In this document: positions 25,318 through 33,781 of the stretch, in pieces
Layout of the letters: each line of letters opens with the position of its first letter
Numbering within the stretch: position 1 is the first letter of the stretch
Assembly (NCBI RefSeq): GCF_024614185.1
Contig: NZ_JAHTLF010000025.1
Span: 434,001-498,000 of the forward strand
Reading direction: 5' to 3'
Length of the DNA stretch: 64,000 nucleotides
Origin: Nocardioides carbamazepini
GTDB taxonomy: Bacteria; Actinomycetota; Actinomycetes; Propionibacteriales; Nocardioidaceae
The notes under the pieces: model-generated
What the model was told of the DNA's origin: nothing
Databases searched by the model: none
The model's input: only the letters and a program-made list of their open reading frames with translations
Program-made: the position numbers and the translations under genes

Positions 25318-26577
25318 GTGTCGGACCCGGAGACCGAGATCCAGGGGATCGCCGCGCTGCTCGCCGAGCGCCAGATCGAGCTGACCGCCGAGCTGGTCGA
25401 CGCCTTCCGCGACCGGATCCCGGAGCTGCCCACCGACCCCGCGCTGGTCGAGCTGCTCGTCGGCAGCTCGGGCGCCAATCTCGAGACCTTCGTCCACCTG
25501 ATGCGGGGACACATGCAGGTCAAGGACGTGCACGCCCCGGTCGCGGCCGTGGAGTACGCGCGCCGACTGGCCCAGCGGGGCACCTCGCCGAGCGCGCTGC
25601 TGCGCGCGTACCGGATCGGGCAGCAGCTGATCCTGCAGTGGGCGCACGCGCAGATCACCGGCGGTGTCGCGGACCCGGCGCTGGCGTTGCGGACCGCGCA
25701 GATGCTGACCGACACGTCGTTCCTCTACATCGACGCCGTCTCCGAGGAGGTCGTGCAGGCCTACCAGGAGGAACGCGAGCGCTGGCTGGCCAACCGCAGC
25801 GCCGTCCAGCGTGAGACGGTCGAGGCGCTGCTGCGCGGCGACCGGCTCGACCTCGGGGCGACGGAGGCGGCGTTGGGGTACCGCCTGCGCCAGCATCACC
25901 TGGGTCTGGTGCTCTGGACCGCGGCCGGCGCAGGCGACCTGACCGACCTCACCGCCGTGGAGCGCACCGTCGCACGGATCGCCGAGCGGATCGGCGCCGG
26001 CGGCCAGCCGCTGTTCGTGCCCCGCGACCGCGAGACCGCCTGGGCCTGGCTCCCGATCGGCCGCACCGGCGACGTCGACCCGGCCGCCATCGACGCCGCG
26101 CTCGCCGAGGGCGACGGCCAGGTGTACGTCGCCGTCGGCTCGCCGGACGCCGGCGAGCCCGGCTTCCGCACCACCCACGAGGGCGCCGCCGCCGCACACG
26201 GCGTCGCCCAGCTGGGCCAGCACCCCGCCGGACGCGCCGTCAGCCACGTCGACCCCACCGTCCGCGCCGCCGCCCTCCTCGCCCGCGACCTGCCCGCCAC
26301 CCGGCGCATGGTCCGCACCGCCCTCGGCGACCTCGCCGAGGACACCGACGGCGCCGCGCGGCTGCGCGAGACGCTGCTGGCGTTCGTCGAGGAGCGGGAG
26401 AGCTATGTCGCCACCGCCGCCCGCGTCCACCTGCACAAGAACACCGTGAAGTACCGCGTCGACCGGGCCGTCGAGGCCCGCGGCAGGCCGCTCGGCGAGG
26501 AGCGACTCGATCTCGAGCTCGCGCTGATCGCCTGCCGGTGGCTGGGTCCTGAGGTACTGGTCCGGCCAGCCGGCTGA
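25318..26577 (+). CDS. PucR family transcriptional regulator
   Basis: This 419-residue regulator has an N-terminal all-helical sensory region (1-150), a GGDEF-like linker typical of CdaR/PucR proteins, and the C-terminal PucR helix-turn-helix (VATAARVHLHKNTVKYRVDRA, about 360-380). The GTG was chosen for a near-perfect AAAGGAGG 6 nt upstream. It is divergent from the ligase-DUF3556-FAD operon and is probably its activator, sensing a pathway intermediate. Ligand unknown. Confidence 0.88.
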   Translation: MSDPETEIQGIAALLAERQIELTAELVDAFRDRIPELPTDPALVELLVGSSGANLETFVHLMRGHMQVKDVHAPVAAVEYARRLAQRGTSPSALLRAYRIGQQLILQWAHAQITGGVADPALALRTAQMLTDTSFLYIDAVSEEVVQAYQEERERWLANRSAVQRETVEALLRGDRLDLGATEAALGYRLRQHHLGLVLWTAAGAGDLTDLTAVERTVARIAERIGAGGQPLFVPRDRETAWAWLPIGRTGDVDPAAIDAALAEGDGQVYVAVGSPDAGEPGFRTTHEGAAAAHGVAQLGQHPAGRAVSHVDPTVRAAALLARDLPATRRMVRTALGDLAEDTDGAARLRETLLAFVEERESYVATAARVHLHKNTVKYRVDRAVEARGRPLGEERLDLELALIACRWLGPEVLVRPAG

Positions 26578-26599
26578 TGGTGGTCAGACACGCCTGAAG

Positions 26600-26625
26600 C
26601 CCCGCAGATGGGTGGTTCTGCGGGG
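26600..26625. terminator. Hairpin between convergent pucR-type and HNH genes
   Basis: CCCCGCAGA and TCTGCGGGG form a perfect 9-bp stem with an 8-nt loop, 22 nt after the regulator's stop and 15 nt beyond the HNH gene's stop. No T-run follows. Confidence 0.65.
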
Positions 26626-26640
26626 TCCGGGGCTCGGTCG

Positions 26641-27945
26641 CTACTCGTCCGGTGGGTGTCCGGGATGGATGGGGTGGGTGCCGTGGTGGTCGACGCGGAA
26701 CCGGAACCCGGCGGGGCTGGTCCACACATAGGACCCGGGCATCACGATGTCGTAGACCCAGGCCGAGTGGGTCTTCGCCCGATGGTGCCGTCGACATAGC
26801 GCCACTTCGTTGCACGGACAGGTGAGTCCACCCTGACCGTAGGGCCGGGCATGGTCGATGTCGCAACGCTGCGCAGGTCGAGAGCAGTGGGGGAACCGAC
26901 ACGTGTGGTCGCGCAGGATCACGCGGGTGCGGTGACGGTCGGGGATCTCATACGAGCCGACGGGGAGATGGTCGGCCAGGTCGATGACCGGTCGCACGAT
27001 GATCGTGGTGTCCTTGGTCCGCAGCCATTCGCGGATCTGTGCCGAGGTGATCGGGCAGCGGCCCTCCTCCCACCGACCGACCGGATTCGCGAACGGATTG
27101 TCCCCGGCCAGGGTGGTGTCGGTGATGTGGACGTTGAGGACGACCTTGCGGCCGGGGACGGTCGCGATCACCTCGCCGGTGTCGGGGTCGGGGATCAGCA
27201 GGTCCAGGGCGAGGTCGTGGCGGGCGAGCTCGGCGGCGGCCTTGGAGCGGCGCACGTCGAGCGTCGAGTCGTCACCGAGCCGGGCGAGGGTCTCGGCTCG
27301 TCGGGCGACCGCTTGGTCGAGGTCGTGGCCGTCGGCGGCGTCCATGAGGGCGTCGAGGTGGACCAGGCCGTGCTCGTCGACTCCACCGATGTCGAACCGA
27401 CGCCGGTCAGCGGCGGCCCGTCGTTCGGCCTCGGCCTGCTCGGGGTCGAACCGCAGCACCGCTTCGGCGACGAGGCGTTCGAGCTGGGCCCACCCGACCC
27501 CGGACGCGTCCCAGAGCTGCCGGTCGACGAACCCCGCCGCGTCGGCGGACAGGGGGCGGGTGAGGTCGGCGATCCGTTCGGCCCGCCACGGCGCCAACCT
27601 CCCCGCGACCACCGCGGCGTAGACGTGGGGGAGGCGCCAGGCGCACTCGATGACCCGCCCGACATACGCACGACCACCATCCGGCGACCTGCCGAGAACG
27701 GCGATGAGCTCCATCAACGCGAACTCCGACACCAACGGTGCCCCGTCACCGGCGATCGGGATCCCGGTGTCGAGGTAGCCCTCGGTGATGGTCGCCGCGC
27801 CCTCGGGGCTGTCGATGATGTGGTCGCCGGCCCAGGTGACGATGTCCTCCCACTCCTCGATCACGAGGGTCTCGCGGGAGCGGATCCGCTCGCCCAGGCG
27901 CGACAGCAGCGAGGCTGTCGTGCGGGGCGTGGTTCCGAGATCCAT
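26641..27945 (-). CDS. DUF222 / HNH endonuclease-domain protein
   Basis: This 434-residue protein has the DUF222 helical domain (about residues 30-320) and a C-terminal HNH nuclease domain, CRFPHCSRPAQRCDIDHARPYGQGG followed by ALCRRHHRAKT, in which the two Cys, the DH pair and the HH are all present. Such proteins are often multi-copy in Nocardioides and mycobacteria (REP13E12-like in M. tuberculosis) and may be mobile or self-splicing-associated; the function is unproven. GAGAAT 6 nt before the ATG may be its -10. Confidence 0.85.
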   Translation of the reverse strand: MDLGTTPRTTASLLSRLGERIRSRETLVIEEWEDIVTWAGDHIIDSPEGAATITEGYLDTGIPIAGDGAPLVSEFALMELIAVLGRSPDGGRAYVGRVIECAWRLPHVYAAVVAGRLAPWRAERIADLTRPLSADAAGFVDRQLWDASGVGWAQLERLVAEAVLRFDPEQAEAERRAAADRRRFDIGGVDEHGLVHLDALMDAADGHDLDQAVARRAETLARLGDDSTLDVRRSKAAAELARHDLALDLLIPDPDTGEVIATVPGRKVVLNVHITDTTLAGDNPFANPVGRWEEGRCPITSAQIREWLRTKDTTIIVRPVIDLADHLPVGSYEIPDRHRTRVILRDHTCRFPHCSRPAQRCDIDHARPYGQGGLTCPCNEVALCRRHHRAKTHSAWVYDIVMPGSYVWTSPAGFRFRVDHHGTHPIHPGHPPDE

Positions 27946-28215
27946 GACTGGATTCTCCCACCCGGCTACGACACTTCAAAGCGGCGCAAACCCGCCTGGG
28001 GACAAGGGAAACCCGATCAGCGGGTGTGGAGAACCCACGTCACCATCCGTGACAGAAGTGGCCCGAACCACGGCCACCCGGACCGCAGCCCGACCGCCGA
28101 ACCCGGCCCCCTCCCGACCTTCCTCGTCGCTGCCTTTCGGAACGGAACCGGCCACCCGACCGAAACCCGCGGACAGCCCCCGCAGCCCGACCAGCGAGCC
28201 ACGACGACACCAAAC

Positions 28216-28268
28216 GACCTCCCCGACCTCCCCGACCTCCCCGACCTCCCCGACCTCCCGACCTCCGG
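28216..28268. repeat. Tandem 9-bp repeat in a 499-nt gap
   Basis: The unit GACCTCCCC occurs four times exactly, then once with one base lost and once as GACCTCCGG. It lies in the gap 27946-28444 between the HNH and AraC-type genes. Both strands are open across the repeat (Leu-Pro-Asp or Gly-Arg-Ser runs), but these look like by-products of the repeat. Apart from the small frame at 28344 nothing coding is supported in the gap. Confidence 0.7.
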
Positions 28269-28343
28269 CCTCGCCTCCTCGCCCCCGAGCGGCTGAGCAA
28301 GAACGGTCAAGCGCCCCCGGCCGCCGCCCAGCACACTGGACCC

Positions 28344-28448
28344 ATGAGCACCCCACGACGTTCCTCTCCTCCGCTGCGCTCCTGGGCGTCGGTCGCCTCG
28401 CTCCCCACCTGCTCCGCATCCGAGCAACATCGCGGGGCCTCCGCTTGA
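28344..28448 (+). CDS. Possible leaderless small frame ahead of the AraC-type gene
   Basis: ATG at 28344 lies exactly 6 nt after CACACT (28332-28337), the same spacing and hexamer as miaA. It opens a 34-codon frame (MSTPRRSSPPLRSWAS...) whose TGA overlaps the TTG start of the AraC-type gene as TTGA. It could be a coupled leader, or a sign that the true N-terminus is frameshifted. No homology seen. Confidence 0.25.
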   Translation: MSTPRRSSPPLRSWASVASLPTCSASEQHRGASA

Positions 28449-29389
28449 CCGGCCGGGACCGCCTCCGTGAGCTCCTCGACGCCGTGCTCGACGAGGACAG
28501 CCGGACGCTGACCGACATGGCGGACCGGGCGTTCGCGTCGCCGTACCACTTCAGCCGGGTGCTCTCGCGCGACACCGGAGAGGCGCCGGTGGCGATGCGG
28601 CGGCGGGTGATGCTCGAGCGGGCCGCCTGGCGGCTCCGGCAGGGCGGGAACGTCACGGACGCCGCGTGGGAGGCGGGCTACGAGTCGGTCGAGGGGTTCA
28701 GCCGGGCCTTCTCCCGGGCGTACGGCCATCCGCCGAGCGAGGCCACCGCGCCGGCCGGCGCGCCCACCGAGCGGCGCGGCACCTGGCTGCCGGCCGCCAA
28801 CGGCATCCACTTCCATCCACCCACGAGCCTGTGGGTCCACGCCACGGAGCAGCCCATGAGCCCGCTCACCGACCAGCTGGTCCGCCACGACCTCGACGAC
28901 ACCCGGGTCCTCCTGGACCGTGCGAAGGGGCTCAGCGACGAGGAGTTCCGTCGCTCCCGGCTGCCGGGCCACGAGGTGAACTCGTGGGAGGGACCGGAGG
29001 AGTCGATCGCCGCGGTGCTGGAGCATCAGGTCGGCACCAAGGAGGTCTGGCTCGCCGCCATCGAGGGCGGCGACCTCCCGGAGCGTCCCGACGACGCCAC
29101 CGCCGTCGACCTGATCGCCCGGCACGACCACGCCGCCGCCCGCTGGCTCGCCGTCGTCCGCGACGTCGACCGGCGCGGCGCCTGGGACGACCTGCTCATC
29201 GACGCGCTGTGCGAGCCGCCGGAGAGCTTCCAGCTCGGCAGCGTCATCACCCACGTCCTGACCTACGCCGCCCACCGACGCCAGCTCGCCCGCCACCTGC
29301 TGCGCTCCGCCGGGGTCGACGTCGATGACGGCGACCCGATCATGTGGCTGCGCGCCGAACGAGGACACCACGGAGGAGACCACGGATGA
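28445..29389 (+). CDS. AraC-type regulator fused to a DinB-like domain
   Basis: This 314-residue protein has two helix-turn-helix motifs of AraC type (residues 15-105: MADRAFASPYHFSRVLSRDTG, then VTDAAWEAGYESVEGFSRAF). After a linker comes a four-helix DinB-like domain (about 140-305) with His residues (LEHQVGTKEVW, HVLTYAAHRRQLARH) placed as in metal-binding DinB proteins. The TTG start is tentative: family members begin just before the RLRELLDAVLDED helix, and no other start fits. The stop overlaps the next gene's ATG (ATGA), so the pair is coupled. Confidence 0.8.
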   Translation: MTGRDRLRELLDAVLDEDSRTLTDMADRAFASPYHFSRVLSRDTGEAPVAMRRRVMLERAAWRLRQGGNVTDAAWEAGYESVEGFSRAFSRAYGHPPSEATAPAGAPTERRGTWLPAANGIHFHPPTSLWVHATEQPMSPLTDQLVRHDLDDTRVLLDRAKGLSDEEFRRSRLPGHEVNSWEGPEESIAAVLEHQVGTKEVWLAAIEGGDLPERPDDATAVDLIARHDHAAARWLAVVRDVDRRGAWDDLLIDALCEPPESFQLGSVITHVLTYAAHRRQLARHLLRSAGVDVDDGDPIMWLRAERGHHGGDHG

Positions 29390-29946
29390 CCCGCACGACC
29401 TACTACACCGCCACCACGCTCGACGGGTTCCTCGCCGATCCCGACGACTCGCTCGCCTGGCTGATGCGGCAGGACCTCGACGAGTCGGGACCCCAGAACT
29501 ACGGCGCCTTCATCGAGCGGATCGGCGCCCTGGTCATGGGCTCGACCACCTACGAGTGGGTGCTCGCCCACCTCGCGGAGTCCGGCGAGGCCTGGTACTA
29601 CGCGCAGCCGACCTGGGTGATGACCTCCCGCGAGCTGCCCACCCTCGACGGCGCGGATGTGCGCTTCGCGAAGGGCGCTGTCGTCGGCGTACATGACGAG
29701 CTGCGGGCTGCCGCGGGGGACAAGGACGTGTGGGTGGTCGGTGGCGGCGACCTCGCGGGCCAGTTCGCCGAGGCGGGGCTGCTCGACGACGTGATCGTGT
29801 CCATCGCCCCGGTCGTCCTCGGTGCCGGCCGCCCGCTGCTGCCGCGCCGGCTCGACCTCAGGCTCGAGGAGACCGCCCGCAACGGCGCTTTCGTCACGGC
29901 GCGCTACACCGTCGACGGCCCGCTGACCGAGGACCGCACGGGTTGA
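29386..29946 (+). CDS. Dihydrofolate-reductase-like (RibD C-terminal) protein
   Basis: This 186-residue protein of the DHFR/RibD_C superfamily, YyaP/YwjB type, has TRTTYYTATTLDGFLADPDDS at the start (split by strand turns), GALVMGSTTYEW and the NADP-binding VWVVGGGDLAGQF. It probably reduces a pterin- or pyrimidine-like substrate with NADPH, but stand-alone members have no known substrate. GGAGGAG precedes the ATG, which overlaps the AraC-DinB stop; the two are translated together. Confidence 0.82.
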   Translation: MTRTTYYTATTLDGFLADPDDSLAWLMRQDLDESGPQNYGAFIERIGALVMGSTTYEWVLAHLAESGEAWYYAQPTWVMTSRELPTLDGADVRFAKGAVVGVHDELRAAAGDKDVWVVGGGDLAGQFAEAGLLDDVIVSIAPVVLGAGRPLLPRRLDLRLEETARNGAFVTARYTVDGPLTEDRTG

Positions 29947-29995
29947 CAGCGGGGGGATGGTGGAAGGGACCGGTCCAACTTCTCGGGAGGACATC

Positions 29996-31837
29996 GTGCG
30001 CCGTACCCTCGCCGTCCCCGTCGCTATCGTCGCCTCGACCACCCTCGCCCTGGGCGCCGCCCTCGGCACCGTCGTGCCGGCCGGCCCGGCGGTCGCGGGA
30101 CCGGGCCCGAAGCCACCACCGAAGGCGTCCACCGCCACCGGCTACGGCGGCGCCGTCAGCTCGGTCGACGCCGACGCGACCGCGATCGGCCTGGAGGTCC
30201 TGCGGCGTGGCGGCAACGCGGTCGACGCGGCCGTCGCGACCGCGGCCGCCCTCGGCGTCACCGAGCCCTACAGCGCGGGGATCGGGGGCGGCGGCTACCT
30301 GGTCCACTACGACGCCGCCACCGGTGCGGTGGAGACGATCGACGGCCGCGAGACGGCCCCGTCGGGGATCCGGCCCGACGCCTTCATCGACCCGGCGACC
30401 GGGCAGCCCTACCCGTTCACACCTGACCTCGTGACGAGCGGCGTCTCGGTCGGCGTCCCTGGGACGCCGGCCACCTGGCAGACCGCGCTCGACCGATGGG
30501 GGAGCCTCCCGCTCGCGAAGGCGCTCCGGCCGGCCGCCCGGCTCGCCCAGCGCGGCTTCGTCGTCGACGACACGTTCGCCCTGCAGACCCGCGAGAACGC
30601 CGAGCGGTTCCGCACCTTCACCAGCACCACCGACCTGTTCCTCGCCGAGGGTGTGCCGCGCCCGGGCAGCAGATTCCGCAACCCGGACCTCGCGCGCACC
30701 TATCGCCAGCTGGGCGCGAAGGGGATCGGCTGGCTCTACTCCGGCCGGCTCGGCGCGGAGGTCGCGCGGACCGTGCAGCGGCCGCCGCTCAGCGGCGCGA
30801 CCGACCTCCCGGCCCCGCCGGGCAGCATGACCGTCCAGGACCTGGCGACGTACCAGGCGCCGGTCCAGGAGCCCACCTCGATCGGCTACCGCGGCTACCA
30901 GGTCCACGGCATGGCGCCGTCGTCGTCCGGTGGCACGACGGTCGGGGAGTCGCTCAACATCCTCGAGCAGTTCCGGCCGAAGGGCGCGGTCCCGACCCTG
31001 CACCACTACCTCGAGGCGACGGCGCTCGCCTTCGCCGACCGGGGGAGGTACGTCGGCGACCCCGCCTTCGAGGACGTCCCGGTCGACGCGCTGCTCGACG
31101 ACGTCTTCGCCAAGGAGCGGGCCTGCTCCCTCGATCCCGACGCGGCGGCCGCCAAGCCGGTCCCGGCCGGCGACGTGGCCTCCTACGACGGCGTCTGCGC
31201 CGCACCCGCGGCCGACGACGACGTGGACCGCGACACCGAGGGTCTGTCCACCACGCACCTCACGACGGCCGACCGGTGGGGCAATGTGGTCGCCTACACG
31301 CTCACCATCGAGCAGACCGGGGGATCCGGCATCGTCGTCCCGGGCCGCGGCTTCCTGCTCAACAACGAGCTGACCGACTTCTCGACCGTCTACGACCCCG
31401 ACGACCCCAACCGGATCGAGCCGGGCAAGCGGCCGCGCAGCTCGATGGCGCCGACGATCGTGCTCCGCGACGGCCGCCCGGTGCTGGCGCTGGGATCGCC
31501 CGGCGGCTCGACCATCATCACCACCGTGCTGCAGGTGCTGGTCAACCGGCTCGACCTCGGCCTGTCGCTCCCCGACGCGGTCGCCGCGCCGCGCGCAGCA
31601 CAGCGCAACACGGCCGCCGTCACGGCCGAGCAGGCCTTCATCGACGCCTACGGCGCCGCGCTGGCGGCGTACGGGCACACCTTCGCCGTCCCCGGGCCGC
31701 CGGGCTCGAGCGCCGCTGAGATCGGCGCCGTCGCCGCGGTCGAGCTCGCGCCGGACGGCCGGCTGACGGCTGTGGCGGAGCCCACGCGCCGGGGAGGAGG
31801 GGCAGCCGGTGTGGTCGCGCCTACGCTGATCCCGTGA
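29996..31837 (+). CDS. ggt: Gamma-glutamyltransferase, exported
   Basis: This 613-residue precursor of the N-terminal nucleophile enzyme cleaves or transfers the gamma-glutamyl group of glutathione-like compounds outside the membrane. A signal peptide covers residues 1-35. The conserved RRGGNAVDAAVA is at 70-81 and the autoprocessing motif is GLS-T419-THLTTAD, where T419 becomes the catalytic N-terminus of the small subunit; NNELTDFS and SSMAPTIVL and SPGGSTII follow. The GTG start has GGGAGG 5 nt upstream. Actinobacteria of this type make mycothiol or ergothioneine, so the natural substrate may not be glutathione. Confidence 0.93.
   Translation: MRRTLAVPVAIVASTTLALGAALGTVVPAGPAVAGPGPKPPPKASTATGYGGAVSSVDADATAIGLEVLRRGGNAVDAAVATAAALGVTEPYSAGIGGGGYLVHYDAATGAVETIDGRETAPSGIRPDAFIDPATGQPYPFTPDLVTSGVSVGVPGTPATWQTALDRWGSLPLAKALRPAARLAQRGFVVDDTFALQTRENAERFRTFTSTTDLFLAEGVPRPGSRFRNPDLARTYRQLGAKGIGWLYSGRLGAEVARTVQRPPLSGATDLPAPPGSMTVQDLATYQAPVQEPTSIGYRGYQVHGMAPSSSGGTTVGESLNILEQFRPKGAVPTLHHYLEATALAFADRGRYVGDPAFEDVPVDALLDDVFAKERACSLDPDAAAAKPVPAGDVASYDGVCAAPAADDDVDRDTEGLSTTHLTTADRWGNVVAYTLTIEQTGGSGIVVPGRGFLLNNELTDFSTVYDPDDPNRIEPGKRPRSSMAPTIVLRDGRPVLALGSPGGSTIITTVLQVLVNRLDLGLSLPDAVAAPRAAQRNTAAVTAEQAFIDAYGAALAAYGHTFAVPGPPGSSAAEIGAVAAVELAPDGRLTAVAEPTRRGGGAAGVVAPTLIP
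31822..31827 (+). promoter_or_regulatory. -10 element of a leaderless promoter inside the ggt end
   Basis: TACGCT lies exactly 6 nt before the GTG at 31834. It suggests that the downstream flavoprotein gene has its own promoter although it overlaps ggt by 4 bp. Confidence 0.45.
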
Positions 31838-32472
31838 CGACCGAGGCCCCCTGGACCGAGATCACCGACGCCGCCGCGCTGACCGAGCTGCTCGGCGTAC
31901 CCACGGACGCTGTGCGCGACAAGGAGCGGTCCGCGCTGACCGACGTCGACCGGGACTGGCTGGCCTCGTCGCCGTTCTGCATGGTCGCGACCGCCGACGC
32001 CGACGGACGCTGCGACGTCTCCCCGAAGGGCGATCCGGCCGGCCGGCTGGTCCACGTCCTCGACGACACGACGATCGCGATCGCCGAGCGACCGGGCAAC
32101 CGGAGGGCCGACGGCTACCGCAACATCCTCGCCAACCCGCAGGTCGGCCTGAACTTCCTGATCCCGGGCCGCGGCGACACGCTGCGGATCAACGGGCGGG
32201 CCCGGCTGGTCGGCGAGGCGCCGTTCTTCGACGCCATGGTGGTCAAGGGCCACCGGCCGCTGCTGGCGGTCGTCGTCGAGATCGAGACGATCTTCTTCCA
32301 CTGCGCGAAGGCGTTCCTGCGCTCGCAGCTGTGGCGCCCCGAGACGTGGGCCCCGGAGGCGCAGGTCCCGCGCCGCGCCGTCCTGGCCCAGCGCCTGGAG
32401 CGGCCCGGCGACAGCATCGAATCGCTCGACGCCCACTACGGCCCGAGCTACGAGGACCGCCTCTACGGATGA
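31834..32472 (+). CDS. PPOX-type FMN-binding flavoprotein
   Basis: This 212-residue protein of the pyridoxamine-5-phosphate-oxidase-like split-barrel family, of the longer MSMEG_1061-like type, has SPFCMVATADADGRCDVSPKGDPAG at residues 50-74, RRADGYRNILANPQVGLNFLIPG and a C-terminal CAKAFLRSQLW. Such enzymes bind FMN, sometimes F420. The GTG overlaps the ggt stop (GTGA). Substrate unknown. Confidence 0.85.
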   Translation: MTTEAPWTEITDAAALTELLGVPTDAVRDKERSALTDVDRDWLASSPFCMVATADADGRCDVSPKGDPAGRLVHVLDDTTIAIAERPGNRRADGYRNILANPQVGLNFLIPGRGDTLRINGRARLVGEAPFFDAMVVKGHRPLLAVVVEIETIFFHCAKAFLRSQLWRPETWAPEAQVPRRAVLAQRLERPGDSIESLDAHYGPSYEDRLYG

Positions 32473-32527
32473 GCTCGGCTGATCTACGGTGGGCTCGGCA
32501 CGCACTCGAACATCTCGGAGGACTCCC

Positions 32528-33016
32528 ATGCGTCGTACGACGATCGCCGGCCTGGTCGCCGGGCTGACCCTGGTCGCGGCACCTGTGCCGGCCGGCGCCG
32601 CGCCGTCGGCGATCACGGCCGCCACGGCCAGCAGCACCGCCGGCACCGACGGCACTGCCGGCATCCCCGCCCGCGGCAAGCTCGGCTGGACCACGGCGCA
32701 CAAACGGGCAGGAGCGAAGATCCAGGTCTGCCAGCACCGGGTGGGCAGCAACTGGGGACTCGAGATGCGTCTCGATGCCCGCAAGGCCAAACACTGGGTG
32801 CGCGGACGCGTTCGCATTCAGTACCTGGTGCAGGGGATGTGGAACACCTTTCCCGGCTCGTCGTCCCCGTGGCGGCGGAACGGCGTGGTCCACCTCACCA
32901 ACTTCCTGTCCGGCGGCAAGACCTCGGTCCTGATCCAGGCGAGGATCAGGAAGCGCTCCGACAAGCCGCCCTTCACCGGCTGGATCGACGTGAGCGACGT
33001 CAAGCGCTGCCGCTGA
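32528..33016 (+). CDS. Small secreted basic protein, unknown
   Basis: The product has 162 residues with a signal peptide (residues 1-25, ending AGA) after GGAGGA. The mature part is basic and Trp/Arg-rich with a Cys in IQVCQHRV and one near the end (KRC), perhaps a disulfide. A beta-rich fold is likely. No family recognised. Its 3' end overlaps the convergent membrane-protein gene by 17 bp. A TACGGT about 45 nt upstream (32480-32485) may be its -10. Confidence 0.7.
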   Translation: MRRTTIAGLVAGLTLVAAPVPAGAAPSAITAATASSTAGTDGTAGIPARGKLGWTTAHKRAGAKIQVCQHRVGSNWGLEMRLDARKAKHWVRGRVRIQYLVQGMWNTFPGSSSPWRRNGVVHLTNFLSGGKTSVLIQARIRKRSDKPPFTGWIDVSDVKRCR

Positions 33017-33680
33017 CCTCGAGGAACCCGCGCAGCGCGGGCTCCGGGTCGGCGACCGTGGTCATGTTGGCGAGGGCCACCACGCCGAGCAGCGCGACCG
33101 CGACGCCGGCCACGCCGGCCGCCGGACGACGTCCGTGCCGCCAGGCGCGCGCGCCGAGGCGGGCGACGACGAGGGCGGCGCCGGCGGCCAGGGCGACCAT
33201 CGCGACGTGGTAGACCGCGAAGTCCCGCACCAGGCCGGCGAAGGCCGGCGTCCCGTCCGAGGCGAGCGCGAGATCGGCAGCCCCGGGCGGCACCATCGAG
33301 AGCAGCGAGGACAGGGGAGCGACGGCACCCTGGACGTTCGCGATCAGGACCACCGCGGCCAGGGCGGCGAGGACCAGCAGCGCGACCCGACCCGGCCCCC
33401 GGCGTACCCGGCCCAGGGCGACCACGAGCGCCCCCAGCAGCGCCGCGGCGGCCACGGCCTTCACGACGTGGAAGGTGGTCCAGTAGTCGGTCGCGGCAGC
33501 CAGGTCGCCGCTCACGACGCCGTCACCGAGGCGCCAGTGGTCGGCGAACGCACCGGGCAGCGCGTCGCGCAGCGCCCCCACGCCGGAGTAGTCGCCGACG
33601 AGCAGCGAGGCGAGGAGCTCGGGGGCCAGTACGACGGCGGCCACCAGGGCTGCCGTGGTCAGGGTGAGGGTGCGGGTCAT
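33000..33680 (-). CDS. Membrane protein, unknown
   Basis: This 226-residue protein has four predicted membrane segments (about 5-28, 72-90, 97-116, 156-175) and perhaps a fifth (185-205), with an extracytoplasmic loop rich in Asp and Gly near the N-terminus. It resembles no family I can name. TAGCGT 7 nt before the ATG (minus strand, 33688-33693) fits a leaderless mRNA. It is divergent from dapF. Confidence 0.7.
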   Translation of the reverse strand: MTRTLTLTTAALVAAVVLAPELLASLLVGDYSGVGALRDALPGAFADHWRLGDGVVSGDLAAATDYWTTFHVVKAVAAAALLGALVVALGRVRRGPGRVALLVLAALAAVVLIANVQGAVAPLSSLLSMVPPGAADLALASDGTPAFAGLVRDFAVYHVAMVALAAGAALVVARLGARAWRHGRRPAAGVAGVAVALLGVVALANMTTVADPEPALRGFLEVSGSA

Positions 33681-33769
33681 GGCGACGACGCTAGGAGCCG
33701 GCGGCGTTCACCGCGTCGGACCGTGGTCTGATCCGGCGGCATGATGCGTCAGCCCGCAGTACGACGGCC

Positions 33770-33775
33770 TAGGCT
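33770..33775 (+). promoter_or_regulatory. -10 element of dapF
   Basis: TAGGCT lies exactly 6 nt before the dapF GTG; no ribosome site is present, so the mRNA is probably leaderless. No convincing -35 is seen. Confidence 0.5.
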
Positions 33776-33781
33776 GGACGC

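Noticed and set aside
28017..28430. Minus-strand frame with Gly-Arg-Ser repeats
   Set aside because: It is produced by the 9-bp DNA repeat; no ribosome site or family.
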